From Ruminococcaceae bacterium UBA737 (lineage in GTDB: Bacteria; Bacillota; Clostridia; Oscillospirales; Acutalibacteraceae): DNA of 12,461 nucleotides. Below, piece after piece: positions 6,809 to 12,461 of this stretch. The position numbers were made by a program, and so were the translations under genes. The notes beneath the pieces were generated by a model. It had not been told where the DNA came from, ran no database searches, and saw only the letters and a list, made by a program, of their open reading frames with translations. Position 1 is the first letter of the stretch. Every line of letters begins with the position of its first letter. The stretch covers positions 1 to 12,461 of the forward strand of contig DBKZ01000006.1 in assembly GCA_002297415.1 (NCBI GenBank), given 5' to 3'.

Positions 6809-8043
6809 TCTACAAGCTGAGAAAAAAATTTATTCTCATATCGGCGCTTTCCGTAGCGGTCGTGTTTGCTATAATTTTTGGTGTGGTCTATTTTGTGAAC
6901 ACCTCCCGTTTGAACAGCACAATGGACAGACTGACCGACGTCATTTCAAGCAACGACGGTAATTTTCCGACGGTGAACGGATCGGATAACAACATTCCGA
7001 GACCCGGTGGTTTTTCCGCCGATTTCCCTTTCACACCCGACACACCGTTCAGCACACGCTTTTTTACGGTATGGCTGGATGAGGACAATACCGTAATTCA
7101 GGCAAATATCGAAAAGATCTCCTCGGTATCCGAGACACAGGCGAAGGACTATGCGATAGAAGTCATAAACCGTTCCGAAACCCGCGGATGGCTTTCCGAT
7201 TTCCGATATAAGATTTGTGATACGGATTACGGTCATTCGATAGTATTTGTCAACGCCGAGGTGAACCGCAGCACGGCAAACGGGCTTTTGTATACGGTTC
7301 TTTTTACAATGATCGGCAGTTTTTTCATTATCCTGCTGCTGATCGTCCTTATATCCAAGCGGGCTGTCAAGCCGACGGCGGAAAGCTATGAAAAGCAGAA
7401 GCAGTTTGTTACGGATGCCAACCATGAGTTGAAAACGCCGCTCACCTTGATTCTGTCCAATGTGGATATCGTGGAATCCGAAGTGGGCAAAAACGAATGG
7501 CTTGATGATATTCGCAGCGAGGGCGAGCGAATGAGTGAACTGATCCGCCAGCTCGGTACTCTGTCCCGTATGGATGAAGATACCGCAAGCTTGTCTGCCG
7601 ATACATTTGATTTAAGCGCTGCAGCGTTGGATGTCCTATCGGAATTTGAAGGGCTTGCTGCCCTTAAAAACAAAAGTCTGTTTTCTTCGGTCGAACCGTC
7701 CGTTTCATATAAAGGCGACGAGGAGTTGATCCGCAAGCTCCTTTCTATATTGCTGGACAATGCGATAAAATACTGTGACTACGGCGGACAGATCAGCATC
7801 ACGCTGGCCGAAAGAGGTCAGCATCCGGTCATCACGGTTGAAAACACTTATGAAGCGATCGACACATTGGAGCTCGACCGATTGTTTGACCGCTTTTACC
7901 GTTCGGATAAGTCCCGCACCTACAGCGGTAGCTTTGGCATCGGATTATCCATTGCGCAAAGCATCGTAAAGCGGCACAAGGGCGAGATCACTGCATATAA
8001 AAAGGATGCGTCCCACATTGGTTTTCGTGTGTATCTGAAATAA
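6805..8043 (+). CDS. Sensor histidine kinase
   Basis: Membrane kinase of 412 residues that would phosphorylate the preceding regulator. It begins with a cytoplasmic basic tail and membrane segment 1 (about 11-31). An extracytoplasmic domain of about 130 residues (32-160), with a Pro/Phe/Gly-rich stretch near 64-88, precedes membrane segment 2 (about 161-183). No HAMP domain is evident; a short linker leads directly to the dimerisation helix with the H-box FVTDANHELKTPLT (phospho-acceptor His207). The ATPase domain shows the N-box LLDNAIKY (Asn319), an F-box FDRFYRSD (361-368) and the G-box GSFGIGLSIA (375-384). The extracytoplasmic part has no fold that I recognise. Linkage to an export operon suggests that it senses a toxic compound or envelope stress, by inference. 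Confidence 0.93.
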   Translation: MIYKLRKKFILISALSVAVVFAIIFGVVYFVNTSRLNSTMDRLTDVISSNDGNFPTVNGSDNNIPRPGGFSADFPFTPDTPFSTRFFTVWLDEDNTVIQANIEKISSVSETQAKDYAIEVINRSETRGWLSDFRYKICDTDYGHSIVFVNAEVNRSTANGLLYTVLFTMIGSFFIILLLIVLISKRAVKPTAESYEKQKQFVTDANHELKTPLTLILSNVDIVESEVGKNEWLDDIRSEGERMSELIRQLGTLSRMDEDTASLSADTFDLSAAALDVLSEFEGLAALKNKSLFSSVEPSVSYKGDEELIRKLLSILLDNAIKYCDYGGQISITLAERGQHPVITVENTYEAIDTLELDRLFDRFYRSDKSRTYSGSFGIGLSIAQSIVKRHKGEITAYKKDASHIGFRVYLK

Positions 8044-8063
8044 TCCTATAGAAACAAGTACGG

Positions 8064-8097
8064 GCAAGGTATGCGATTTTGCATACCTTGCTTTTTT
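8064..8097 (+). terminator. Intrinsic terminator of the two-component operon
   Basis: A perfect 11-bp stem (8064-8074 with 8081-8091) has loop GATTTT and is followed by six T residues (8092-8097). It begins 20 bases after the kinase stop, so the exporter operon needs its own promoter. Confidence 0.9.
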
Positions 8098-8117
8098 CAC
8101 ACTCTGTTCACAGCCGT

Positions 8118-8150
8118 CTTTAGTGCCACTTAAGTGCACGGTGATAAGAT
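8118..8150 (+). promoter_or_regulatory. Putative response-regulator-activated promoter of the exporter operon
   Basis: CTTTAG (8118-8123), five bases, CTTAAGTGC (8129-8137), seven bases, then TAAGAT (8145-8150). Spacing and half-sites match the motif upstream of the regulator gene. The second half-site lies inside the palindrome CACTTAAGTG (8127-8136). A -35 hexamer is lacking at the expected place (8122-8127). Transcription would begin near 8157, giving a leader of fewer than 30 bases before the adaptor gene. Confidence 0.65.
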
Positions 8151-8173
8151 AAATATGTGCTGAGTCGGAAAGG

Positions 8174-9937
8174 ATGCGTGACACTGTGGACTATGAGCTG
8201 TACTATAAAATCAAAAAAGGAAATATGAAAGCGTTTCAGGCGTTATGCCGTGAGGAGCTGAACCGATCGTGGTTTATCTGCTTTACCGCAACGCAGGATA
8301 CGGGAAAGGCAGCCGCTTTACTGCTGGGCGCTTGGAAAGAAACCGTATGCACATTGCTTTGCGAGGAGAGCCTGCCGGATGGCAGCGCCAGAGTACTCAT
8401 TTCTCGAAATATTCTTAAAACGGCACTTGAGGGGTTTGAAAAGGATGAGGATTTCGACGCTGTATCGCCGCCGCAGCTTTCCTCGCTATATGAGCCGTTT
8501 GTAAGAGGTATAGCGGCATTGCCGTATGAGGAACGGTGCGTCTATCTCGTCAATGTGTTCGGAGGACTGGATACCAAAACCGTTTCGGAACAGATCGGAA
8601 AGAGCTTTGAGGAAACCAAGAGCCTGCTTTCGCAGCTTTCCACACAGGCACAGGACACAGATGAGATCAAAAAAATGGATTTTGCCATAAAAATCCGACT
8701 GTCAACTGCGTTCAGGAATCCGAGCGGAACGCAGTTTGAAAAAATAGAAGCACCGCCTTTTTTACTCACGGCTTTGGAGCATGAATATCAATCACTTGTC
8801 GGCAAACAAGGAGATCCATCGAAAAAATCAAACAGCAGAAAGGAAACCGCCATAATGAAACAAACCGCAAAGACGGCTGTAAAGCCGTCACAGAAGAAAA
8901 CCGGAGCAAAATACAAAAAGCCCATTATCATAGGCTCTGTCGTGCTTGCGGCTGTAATCGCAGCCGTGATCATTCTGCCGAAGCTTATCGGCTCCGGCAA
9001 CAAATTAACAAGGGTGACGACCTACAGCATTGAAAAGATCACCTACGGCAATGTTACGCAAACCATCAGCGGTACAGGCACATTAACCCCGATCACAAAG
9101 GAAACCGTGACCTCCTCCAAGGGCGGAGAGGTTGAAAAGGTGAATTACAAGGTCGGAGATTCTGTCAAGGAAGACGCTGTGATCGCTGTCATAAACAGCG
9201 AGGATATTACCGCTCCGTGCGACGGCATTTTGATCGAGCTGCCGATAAAGTCCGGAGACGAAGTGGCTGTGGGCGGCTCGGTCGCCATGGTGATGGGAAC
9301 CGACGGTTTTACGATGAATATTGCCGTTGACGAAACCGAAATTTCTTCTGTGGCGCTCGATCAGGAGGTCAGCTTTACCGTGGATGCCGTGAACGGCGAC
9401 TATACCGGAAAGGTCACGAATATATCGTATAACGGCTCCTCAAACGGCGGTACGACCGCTTTCCAGATCACCGCAACAGTAGACTATGCAGAGGGGATTT
9501 ACCCCGGTATGAGTGCATCGGCAAAAATCGTTATTGAGGACAGCGGCGAAGGACTGCTGGTTCCCGTGGATGCCGTTAAAACTTCCGGCGACGACAGCTA
9601 TGTGTATTTAGCCCCGTCCGGAGCGGAGGAAGGCACCGTTTACGAGGAGGATGAGCTGGATGTCAGCAGCCTGACGAAAGTTACGGTAGAAACCGGCATG
9701 TCGGACGGCAGCTATATGATCGTTAAGAGTGACGAGCTGTCCGAGGGTACGCTGATCGTGCTCACCAAGGTGACCTCCACACAAACCGGCTCCGATAATG
9801 ACAGCAATCAGGGCAATTTCCCCGGCGGAGGAAGCGGTTTCCCCGGCGGCATGGATTTCGGTGACTTCGATTTCGGTGACTTCGACCCCAGCCAAATGCC
9901 GCAGGGCGGCGGTAACTTCTTCGGCAGGGGCAACTGA
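8174..9937 (+). CDS. ECF-sigma-like domain fused to a membrane-fusion (HlyD/MacA-type) exporter adaptor
   Basis: One 587-residue frame with two unlike parts. Residues about 14-60 resemble sigma region 2 of ECF factors (AFQALCREELN, then LLLGAWKETV). Residues 115-160 resemble region 4 (ALPYEERCVYLVNVFGGL, then EETKSLLSQL). A Lys/Ser-rich linker ends near 227. Met228 (ATG 8855) then starts a standard Gram-positive adaptor: basic tail, one membrane segment (251-268), barrel-sandwich/lipoyl region (about 290-370), beta-barrel and a membrane-proximal domain. The two lipoyl halves join directly at VINSEDITAPCDG, so there is no helical hairpin. The C-terminus is a Gly/Phe/Asp-rich tail with tandem DFGDF. 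A good ribosome-binding site (AAAGGA, 8839-8844) lies 10 bases before Met228, so a separate 360-residue adaptor may also be made. The N-terminal start is uncertain: ATG 8174 abuts GGAAAGG (8167-8173), and GTG 8186 has better spacing. The adaptor would link the ATPase-permease pair to extracellular substrate. Confidence 0.85.
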   Translation: MRDTVDYELYYKIKKGNMKAFQALCREELNRSWFICFTATQDTGKAAALLLGAWKETVCTLLCEESLPDGSARVLISRNILKTALEGFEKDEDFDAVSPPQLSSLYEPFVRGIAALPYEERCVYLVNVFGGLDTKTVSEQIGKSFEETKSLLSQLSTQAQDTDEIKKMDFAIKIRLSTAFRNPSGTQFEKIEAPPFLLTALEHEYQSLVGKQGDPSKKSNSRKETAIMKQTAKTAVKPSQKKTGAKYKKPIIIGSVVLAAVIAAVIILPKLIGSGNKLTRVTTYSIEKITYGNVTQTISGTGTLTPITKETVTSSKGGEVEKVNYKVGDSVKEDAVIAVINSEDITAPCDGILIELPIKSGDEVAVGGSVAMVMGTDGFTMNIAVDETEISSVALDQEVSFTVDAVNGDYTGKVTNISYNGSSNGGTTAFQITATVDYAEGIYPGMSASAKIVIEDSGEGLLVPVDAVKTSGDDSYVYLAPSGAEEGTVYEEDELDVSSLTKVTVETGMSDGSYMIVKSDELSEGTLIVLTKVTSTQTGSDNDSNQGNFPGGGSGFPGGMDFGDFDFGDFDPSQMPQGGGNFFGRGN

Positions 9938-9954
9938 GGAGGTGAACCGCAGCT

Positions 9955-10629
9955 ATGATCAAGCTAAAGCATATCTATAAATCCTACGCCCTCGGCGACT
10001 CGGCTGTGCCGGTATTAAAGGATGTCAATCTTCATGTAAGACCGCATGAATTTGTATCCATTCTCGGCCCATCGGGCAGCGGAAAATCCACGCTGATGAA
10101 TATCATCGGCTGTCTGGATATTCCCGACAGCGGCGACTATATTCTCGACGGCGAATATGTGGACAGCTGTACCGAGGATGAACTCAGCGAGATACGGGGA
10201 CGGAAGATCGGTTTTATCTTTCAGCAGTTTAATCTGCTGCCCGACCTGACCGCCTATGAGAATGTGGAAATGCCGCTTCTGTACCACAAAATATCCCCTG
10301 CCGAGCGCCATGAACGGGTCATTCGAACATTACAGCAGGTCGGTCTTAAGGAGCGTATGCATCATAAGCCGTCCCAGCTTTCCGGCGGTCAGCAGCAGAG
10401 GGTAGCTATTGCCCGTGTCTTAGCAAGCGAGCCGTCCATTATCCTGGCGGATGAACCCACCGGCAATCTCGACTCGGTCTCCGGCAAGGAGATCATGGGC
10501 ATTATCAAGGGGCTGTGGAAGGACGGGCACACCATCGTGCTGATCACCCACGATATTCATGTGGCAGAGCAGGCAGAGCGACGGGTATATGTTCACGACG
10601 GGATACTGAGCGATAAGGAGGTGTGCTAA
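9955..10629 (+). CDS. ABC transporter ATPase, MacB/LolD class
   Basis: Cytoplasmic ATPase of 224 residues that would drive the permease encoded next. All nucleotide-binding motifs are intact: Walker A GPSGSGKST (38-46), Q-loop FQQFNLLPDLTAYENV (89-104), signature LSGGQQQR (142-149), Walker B IILADEPTGNLDS (162-174) and the switch histidine in THD (His199). The ENV and EPTGNLDS wording is characteristic of the MacB/LolD/SalX-type group, which works in mechanotransmission or peptide and drug export rather than import. GAGGAGGTG at 9937-9945 overlaps the adaptor stop, 9 bases before the ATG at 9955. Its stop is immediately followed by the permease ATG, so the three genes form one operon. The substrate is unknown. 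Confidence 0.95.
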   Translation: MIKLKHIYKSYALGDSAVPVLKDVNLHVRPHEFVSILGPSGSGKSTLMNIIGCLDIPDSGDYILDGEYVDSCTEDELSEIRGRKIGFIFQQFNLLPDLTAYENVEMPLLYHKISPAERHERVIRTLQQVGLKERMHHKPSQLSGGQQQRVAIARVLASEPSIILADEPTGNLDSVSGKEIMGIIKGLWKDGHTIVLITHDIHVAEQAERRVYVHDGILSDKEVC

Positions 10630-11790
10630 ATGACATTGAAGATCATCAAGCTCTCCTTAAAGGCGATATTCAATAACAAAATGCGCTCTTTTCTGACCAT
10701 GCTCGGTATCATTATCGGCGTCATGGCGGTCGTGATATTGGTTTCCATCACACAGGGTGCCACAAGTGGGATCACCGACAGCATTTCCTCTATGGGCTCT
10801 CAGCAGATCGCCGCTACGATAACCGATGAGGATGTGTCGGTCTCGGCAGACTCTGTTGAAAGTCTCACCGCCTATCCCGCAATAGACAGCGTGGCGCCGA
10901 TCATCACGACCAATAAGACGGTCAAGAAAAACAGCAGCTCCGGCAATTATTCCATCGTCGGTGTGACACCCTCGTATTTTACCGTGCAGGACACGGATAT
11001 TCAAAGAGGACGGAAGATCGCACAGTCGGACATTGACTGGAACACCAAGGTCTGCGTGATCGGAACCGAGGTGGCGACCGATCTGTTCGGCACATGGGAT
11101 GCTGTTGACGGCACGGTTATCATAGGCGACACGATCTACACAGTTGTCGGTGTTTTGGAGGAGCAAGGCTCCAGCCTTGCCGGAAGCGACGACAGCAAGA
11201 TACTGATCCCATATTCGACCGCCTCCCGTTTGACGGGGCAGACCGGCGTTACGAGCTTTTATATCAAAGCTGCCAGCGAAAAGACGGTCGATACGGCGAT
11301 CAGCAGCGTGGAAATGTTTCTGCTCCAAGCCACCCGTGATGAGGACACCTATACCGTAAGCAACCAGTCGCAGGTACTTGACACCATGGACGATGTGACC
11401 AATACCATGTCGCTGTTGCTAGCAGGCATTGCGGCGATCTCCCTACTGGTGGGCGGCATCGGTATTATGAACATCATGCTCGTTTCCGTCACCGAAAGAA
11501 CACGGGAGATCGGTATTCGCAAGGCAGTCGGAGCCAAACGGCGGCACATTATGCTGCAATTTCTTTGCGAGGCGTGCATTCTGTCGGTGCTTGGAGGGCT
11601 TATCGGACTGCTGTTTTCCATCGGTGTGGTCGAAATCTATAACATGGCATCCGCAACGGCTGTCGCTTTGAACTGGTCGGTGGCATTCGCCGCAATCGCC
11701 TTTTGCGCCGTGATCGGCGTGTTGTTCGGCGGTTATCCGGCAGCGAAAGCTTCACGCCTACAGCCGATCGACGCACTGCATACTGCGTAG
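10630..11790 (+). CDS. ABC transporter permease, MacB/FtsX class
   Basis: Integral membrane partner of the preceding ATPase, 386 residues. The topology is the MacB type: membrane segment 1 (about 20-41), a large extracytoplasmic domain (about 45-255) and three closely spaced segments (about 262-284, 313-335 and 348-368). Conserved landmarks are FNNKMRSFLTMLGIIIGV (14-31), GGIGIMNIMLVSVTERTREIG split across 275-295, IRKAVGAKR (296-304), and the C-terminal GGYPAAKASRLQPIDAL (367-383). The start directly abuts the ATPase stop, with GGAGGTG nine bases upstream. With the adaptor and ATPase it forms a YknXYZ/MacAB-like tripartite exporter, whose relatives handle antimicrobial peptides, toxins or macrolides. 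Which of these applies cannot be read here. Confidence 0.94.
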   Translation: MTLKIIKLSLKAIFNNKMRSFLTMLGIIIGVMAVVILVSITQGATSGITDSISSMGSQQIAATITDEDVSVSADSVESLTAYPAIDSVAPIITTNKTVKKNSSSGNYSIVGVTPSYFTVQDTDIQRGRKIAQSDIDWNTKVCVIGTEVATDLFGTWDAVDGTVIIGDTIYTVVGVLEEQGSSLAGSDDSKILIPYSTASRLTGQTGVTSFYIKAASEKTVDTAISSVEMFLLQATRDEDTYTVSNQSQVLDTMDDVTNTMSLLLAGIAAISLLVGGIGIMNIMLVSVTERTREIGIRKAVGAKRRHIMLQFLCEACILSVLGGLIGLLFSIGVVEIYNMASATAVALNWSVAFAAIAFCAVIGVLFGGYPAAKASRLQPIDALHTA

Positions 11791-11871
11791 GCTCTTGTTC
11801 CGGCCGAGTGCAAATCAAACAATTAGCATCCCCATTTCTCCCCCGGAATATGCACCGCCGGCTGCAAAAAC

Positions 11872-11900
11872 TTGACAAAGCCTTTGTGGTATGTTAAAAT
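11872..11900 (+). promoter_or_regulatory. Consensus sigma-A promoter driving the leader of the winged-helix gene
   Basis: A perfect TTGACA (11872-11877), a 17-base spacer and TAAAAT (11895-11900, 5/6). TATG just before the -10 gives a near-extended element. Transcription would start near 11907, about 278 bases before the next gene. It is the best promoter in the window. Confidence 0.85.
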
Positions 11901-11920
11901 TATCTTGCAATTAAATATTG

Positions 11921-11937
11921 TGCAGAATCATTCTGCA
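11921..11937. repeat. 17-nt palindrome at the start of the leader
   Basis: TGCAGAAT-C-ATTCTGCA is a perfect inverted repeat with eight-base arms, 14 bases after the expected transcription start. It could be an operator for an element-encoded repressor, or a small hairpin at the 5' end of the leader RNA. A palindrome this long can also arise by chance. Confidence 0.5.
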
Positions 11938-11956
11938 GACAGCGGTCTTGAATTTC

Positions 11957-12025
11957 AGAGCCGATACATAGTTCACCAAAACGAGAGCTTTCTCGTATTT
12001 GGTGTGCTGTGTGTCGGCTCTTTTT
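11957..12025 (+). terminator. Long composite terminator or attenuator in the leader
   Basis: A 15-bp outer helix pairs 11957-11971 with 12007-12021, including two G-U pairs. Next come a 7-bp inner helix (CACCAAA with TTTGGTG) and a 6-bp apical helix ACGAGA-GCTT-TCTCGT with tetraloop. A run of T residues (12021-12025) follows. It lies between a strong promoter and the gene that promoter should serve. It would therefore either release a short RNA of about 119 nt or act as a conditional attenuator. Confidence 0.75.
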
Positions 12026-12068
12026 GGCGTTGACAATTGAATGACCGTCTGAATGGGATATGACCTTG

Positions 12069-12082
12069 CGATGAGCTCATCG
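12069..12082. repeat. 14-bp perfect palindrome
   Basis: CGATGAGCTCATCG reads identically on both strands, about 100 bases upstream of the winged-helix gene and downstream of the attenuator. It may be an operator for a dimeric regulator, possibly the product of the next gene, or part of a larger RNA fold. About one such palindrome is expected by chance in a window of this size, so position is the main argument. Confidence 0.4.
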
Positions 12083-12184
12083 GCAAAGAGGGAGCGAGGC
12101 GACGCTGCGGCTGTTTTCCGGGGCAGGCAAACAAAAACGGTATTCAGATGAAACGGCAAACGCAAACAACAGTAAGGAGGAAAA

Positions 12185-12461
12185 ATGACGAATAGGTTTT
12201 CCATGATTTCCGAACATATCGGCGAATACCGATTAAAACCGAGAGATCACGCCGTCTACTGTTGCCTTGTGAAGCACAGCGATAAAAACGGTGTTTGCTT
12301 TCCGTCACGGCAGCTGATTGCCGAGGAATGCTGTATTGACAAAAAGACGGTGGACGCAGCGATCCGAAGTCTTGAAAAAGCGGGGCTTGTGAAAAAGAAA
12401 AAGCGCCACAGACAGGACGGTCCAAACACAAGCAACGCCTACACGGTCAAGTTATTTCGGT
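12185..12461 (+). CDS. Winged-helix, replication-initiator-like protein of mobile elements (5' part only)
   Basis: The first 92 codons are in the window and the frame is open at the right edge. A helix-turn-helix unit is visible at about 39-69: FPSRQLIAEECCIDKKTVDA, then IRSLEKAGLV. It is followed by a Lys/Arg-rich wing (KKKKRHRQ, 70-77). The lead-in, with a YRLKPRDHAVYCCLVKHSD pattern then NGVCFPSR, is the style of HTH_36-type domains. Those domains start replication initiators and regulatory proteins of Firmicute plasmids and conjugative transposons. ATG 12185 is preceded by TAAGGAGG (12173-12180) with a four-base gap. A strong promoter and attenuator-like leader lie upstream. DNA binding is well supported; a role in replication or element control is inferred, because the C-terminal part is missing. 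Confidence 0.75.
   Translation, partial: MTNRFSMISEHIGEYRLKPRDHAVYCCLVKHSDKNGVCFPSRQLIAEECCIDKKTVDAAIRSLEKAGLVKKKKRHRQDGPNTSNAYTVKLFR

Larger units (their letters stand above)
11907..12025 (+). ncRNA. Candidate small RNA or attenuated leader transcript
   Basis: Bounded by the consensus promoter upstream and the composite hairpin with U tail downstream, with no gene that has a ribosome-binding site between them. A 37-codon open frame from GTG 11920 to the stop at 12031-12033 crosses the entire hairpin. It lacks a visible ribosome-binding site, but if it were translated, ribosomes would melt the hairpin. I do not match the RNA to a named family. Endpoints are inferred from promoter and terminator positions. 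Confidence 0.45.
11791..12184. other. Signal-rich intergenic region without a supported gene
   Basis: This 394-base stretch separates the permease from the winged-helix gene. The first 80 bases show no clear terminator for the exporter operon. The rest holds a consensus promoter (11872-11900), a 17-nt palindrome (11921-11937), a long terminator-like hairpin (11957-12025) and a 14-bp palindrome (12069-12082). The bases flanking the last of these, TCTGAAT at about 12048-12054 and ATTCAGA at 12142-12148, can pair and may close a larger RNA structure. Short frames here lack ribosome-binding sites. The ribosome-binding site of the next gene is at 12173-12180. Confidence 0.7.
5909..12461. mobile_element. 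Left portion of a putative integrated (ICE-like) element, incomplete
   Basis: From about 5909 the base composition and codon choice change: more CTG and CGG/CGT codons, fewer TTA and AGA. The gene set also changes from housekeeping to a two-component system, an exporter operon and a winged-helix replication-initiator-like protein. The right end lies outside the window, and no integrase, relaxase or other conjugation gene is visible. The element type is therefore inferred from the boundary, the composition and the last gene only. A genomic island without mobility functions remains possible. Confidence 0.45.

Noticed and set aside
10657..11328. Long minus-strand frame of 223 codons opposite the permease
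   Set aside because: It is a shadow of a well-supported permease gene. The composition follows the opposite strand's codons and no protein family is recognisable.
12053..12151. Small plus-strand frame of 32 codons between the attenuator and the winged-helix gene
   Set aside because: No ribosome-binding site before the ATG and no recognisable product. The stretch is better explained as leader RNA.
11911..12204. Minus-strand frame of 97 codons across the leader region
   Set aside because: No ribosome-binding site or family resemblance. It runs antisense through the hairpins and the start of the winged-helix gene.

Overview
The window looks like chromosomal DNA of a low-to-moderate GC, endospore-forming clostridial Firmicute, probably of the Ruminococcaceae/Oscillospiraceae type. 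It appears to be joined to the left part of an acquired, probably conjugative, element. The host side (about 1-5900) is AT-richer, favours TTA/CTT leucine and AGA arginine codons, and carries housekeeping genes. From about 5910 onward the DNA is visibly GC-richer, favours CTG leucine and CGG/CGT arginine codons, and carries cargo-type genes. These taxonomic and transfer statements are inferences from gene content and codon use.

Region 1 (16-4599, + strand) is a tight operon-like run: nrdR, a clostridial-type glutamyl-tRNA synthetase, glutaminyl-tRNA synthetase, and a short Nif3-like dinuclear-metal protein. The last two genes overlap by four bases. The run ends at a perfect 17-bp terminator hairpin (4624-4663). 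Region 2 (4672-5872) has a convergent barstar-like gene on the minus strand with its own near-consensus promoter. Divergent to it is a PdaB-like polysaccharide deacetylase with an N-terminal membrane anchor.

Region 3 (5873-6133) is intergenic. It holds a terminator-like hairpin that appears cut in half (5881-5908), which I propose as the insertion boundary. It also holds a strong intact terminator (5950-5997) and the promoters of a two-component system. Region 4 (6134-8043) is an OmpR-family response regulator and a histidine kinase overlapping by four bases, closed by an intrinsic terminator (8064-8097). Region 5 (8174-11790) is an export operon of three genes: a membrane-fusion adaptor whose N-terminus carries an ECF-sigma-like domain, a MacB/LolD-class ATPase and a MacB/FtsX-class permease. 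Both operons have the same composite promoter motif, CTTTAG-N5-CTTAAGTGC-N7-TAnnAT, at 6054-6086 and 8118-8150. The simplest reading is that the response regulator activates itself and the exporter through a tandem OmpR-type site.

Region 6 (11791-12184) has no supported gene but is rich in signals. It contains a near-perfect sigma-A promoter, a 17-nt palindrome, a 65-nt composite hairpin ending in U residues, and a second 14-bp palindrome. It looks like an attenuated leader or a small RNA in front of the last gene. That gene is a winged-helix protein of the replication-initiator/ICE type that runs off the right edge. The most unusual items are the sigma-adaptor fusion with an internal ribosome-binding site and start, the shared regulator motif, and this promoter-terminator leader.
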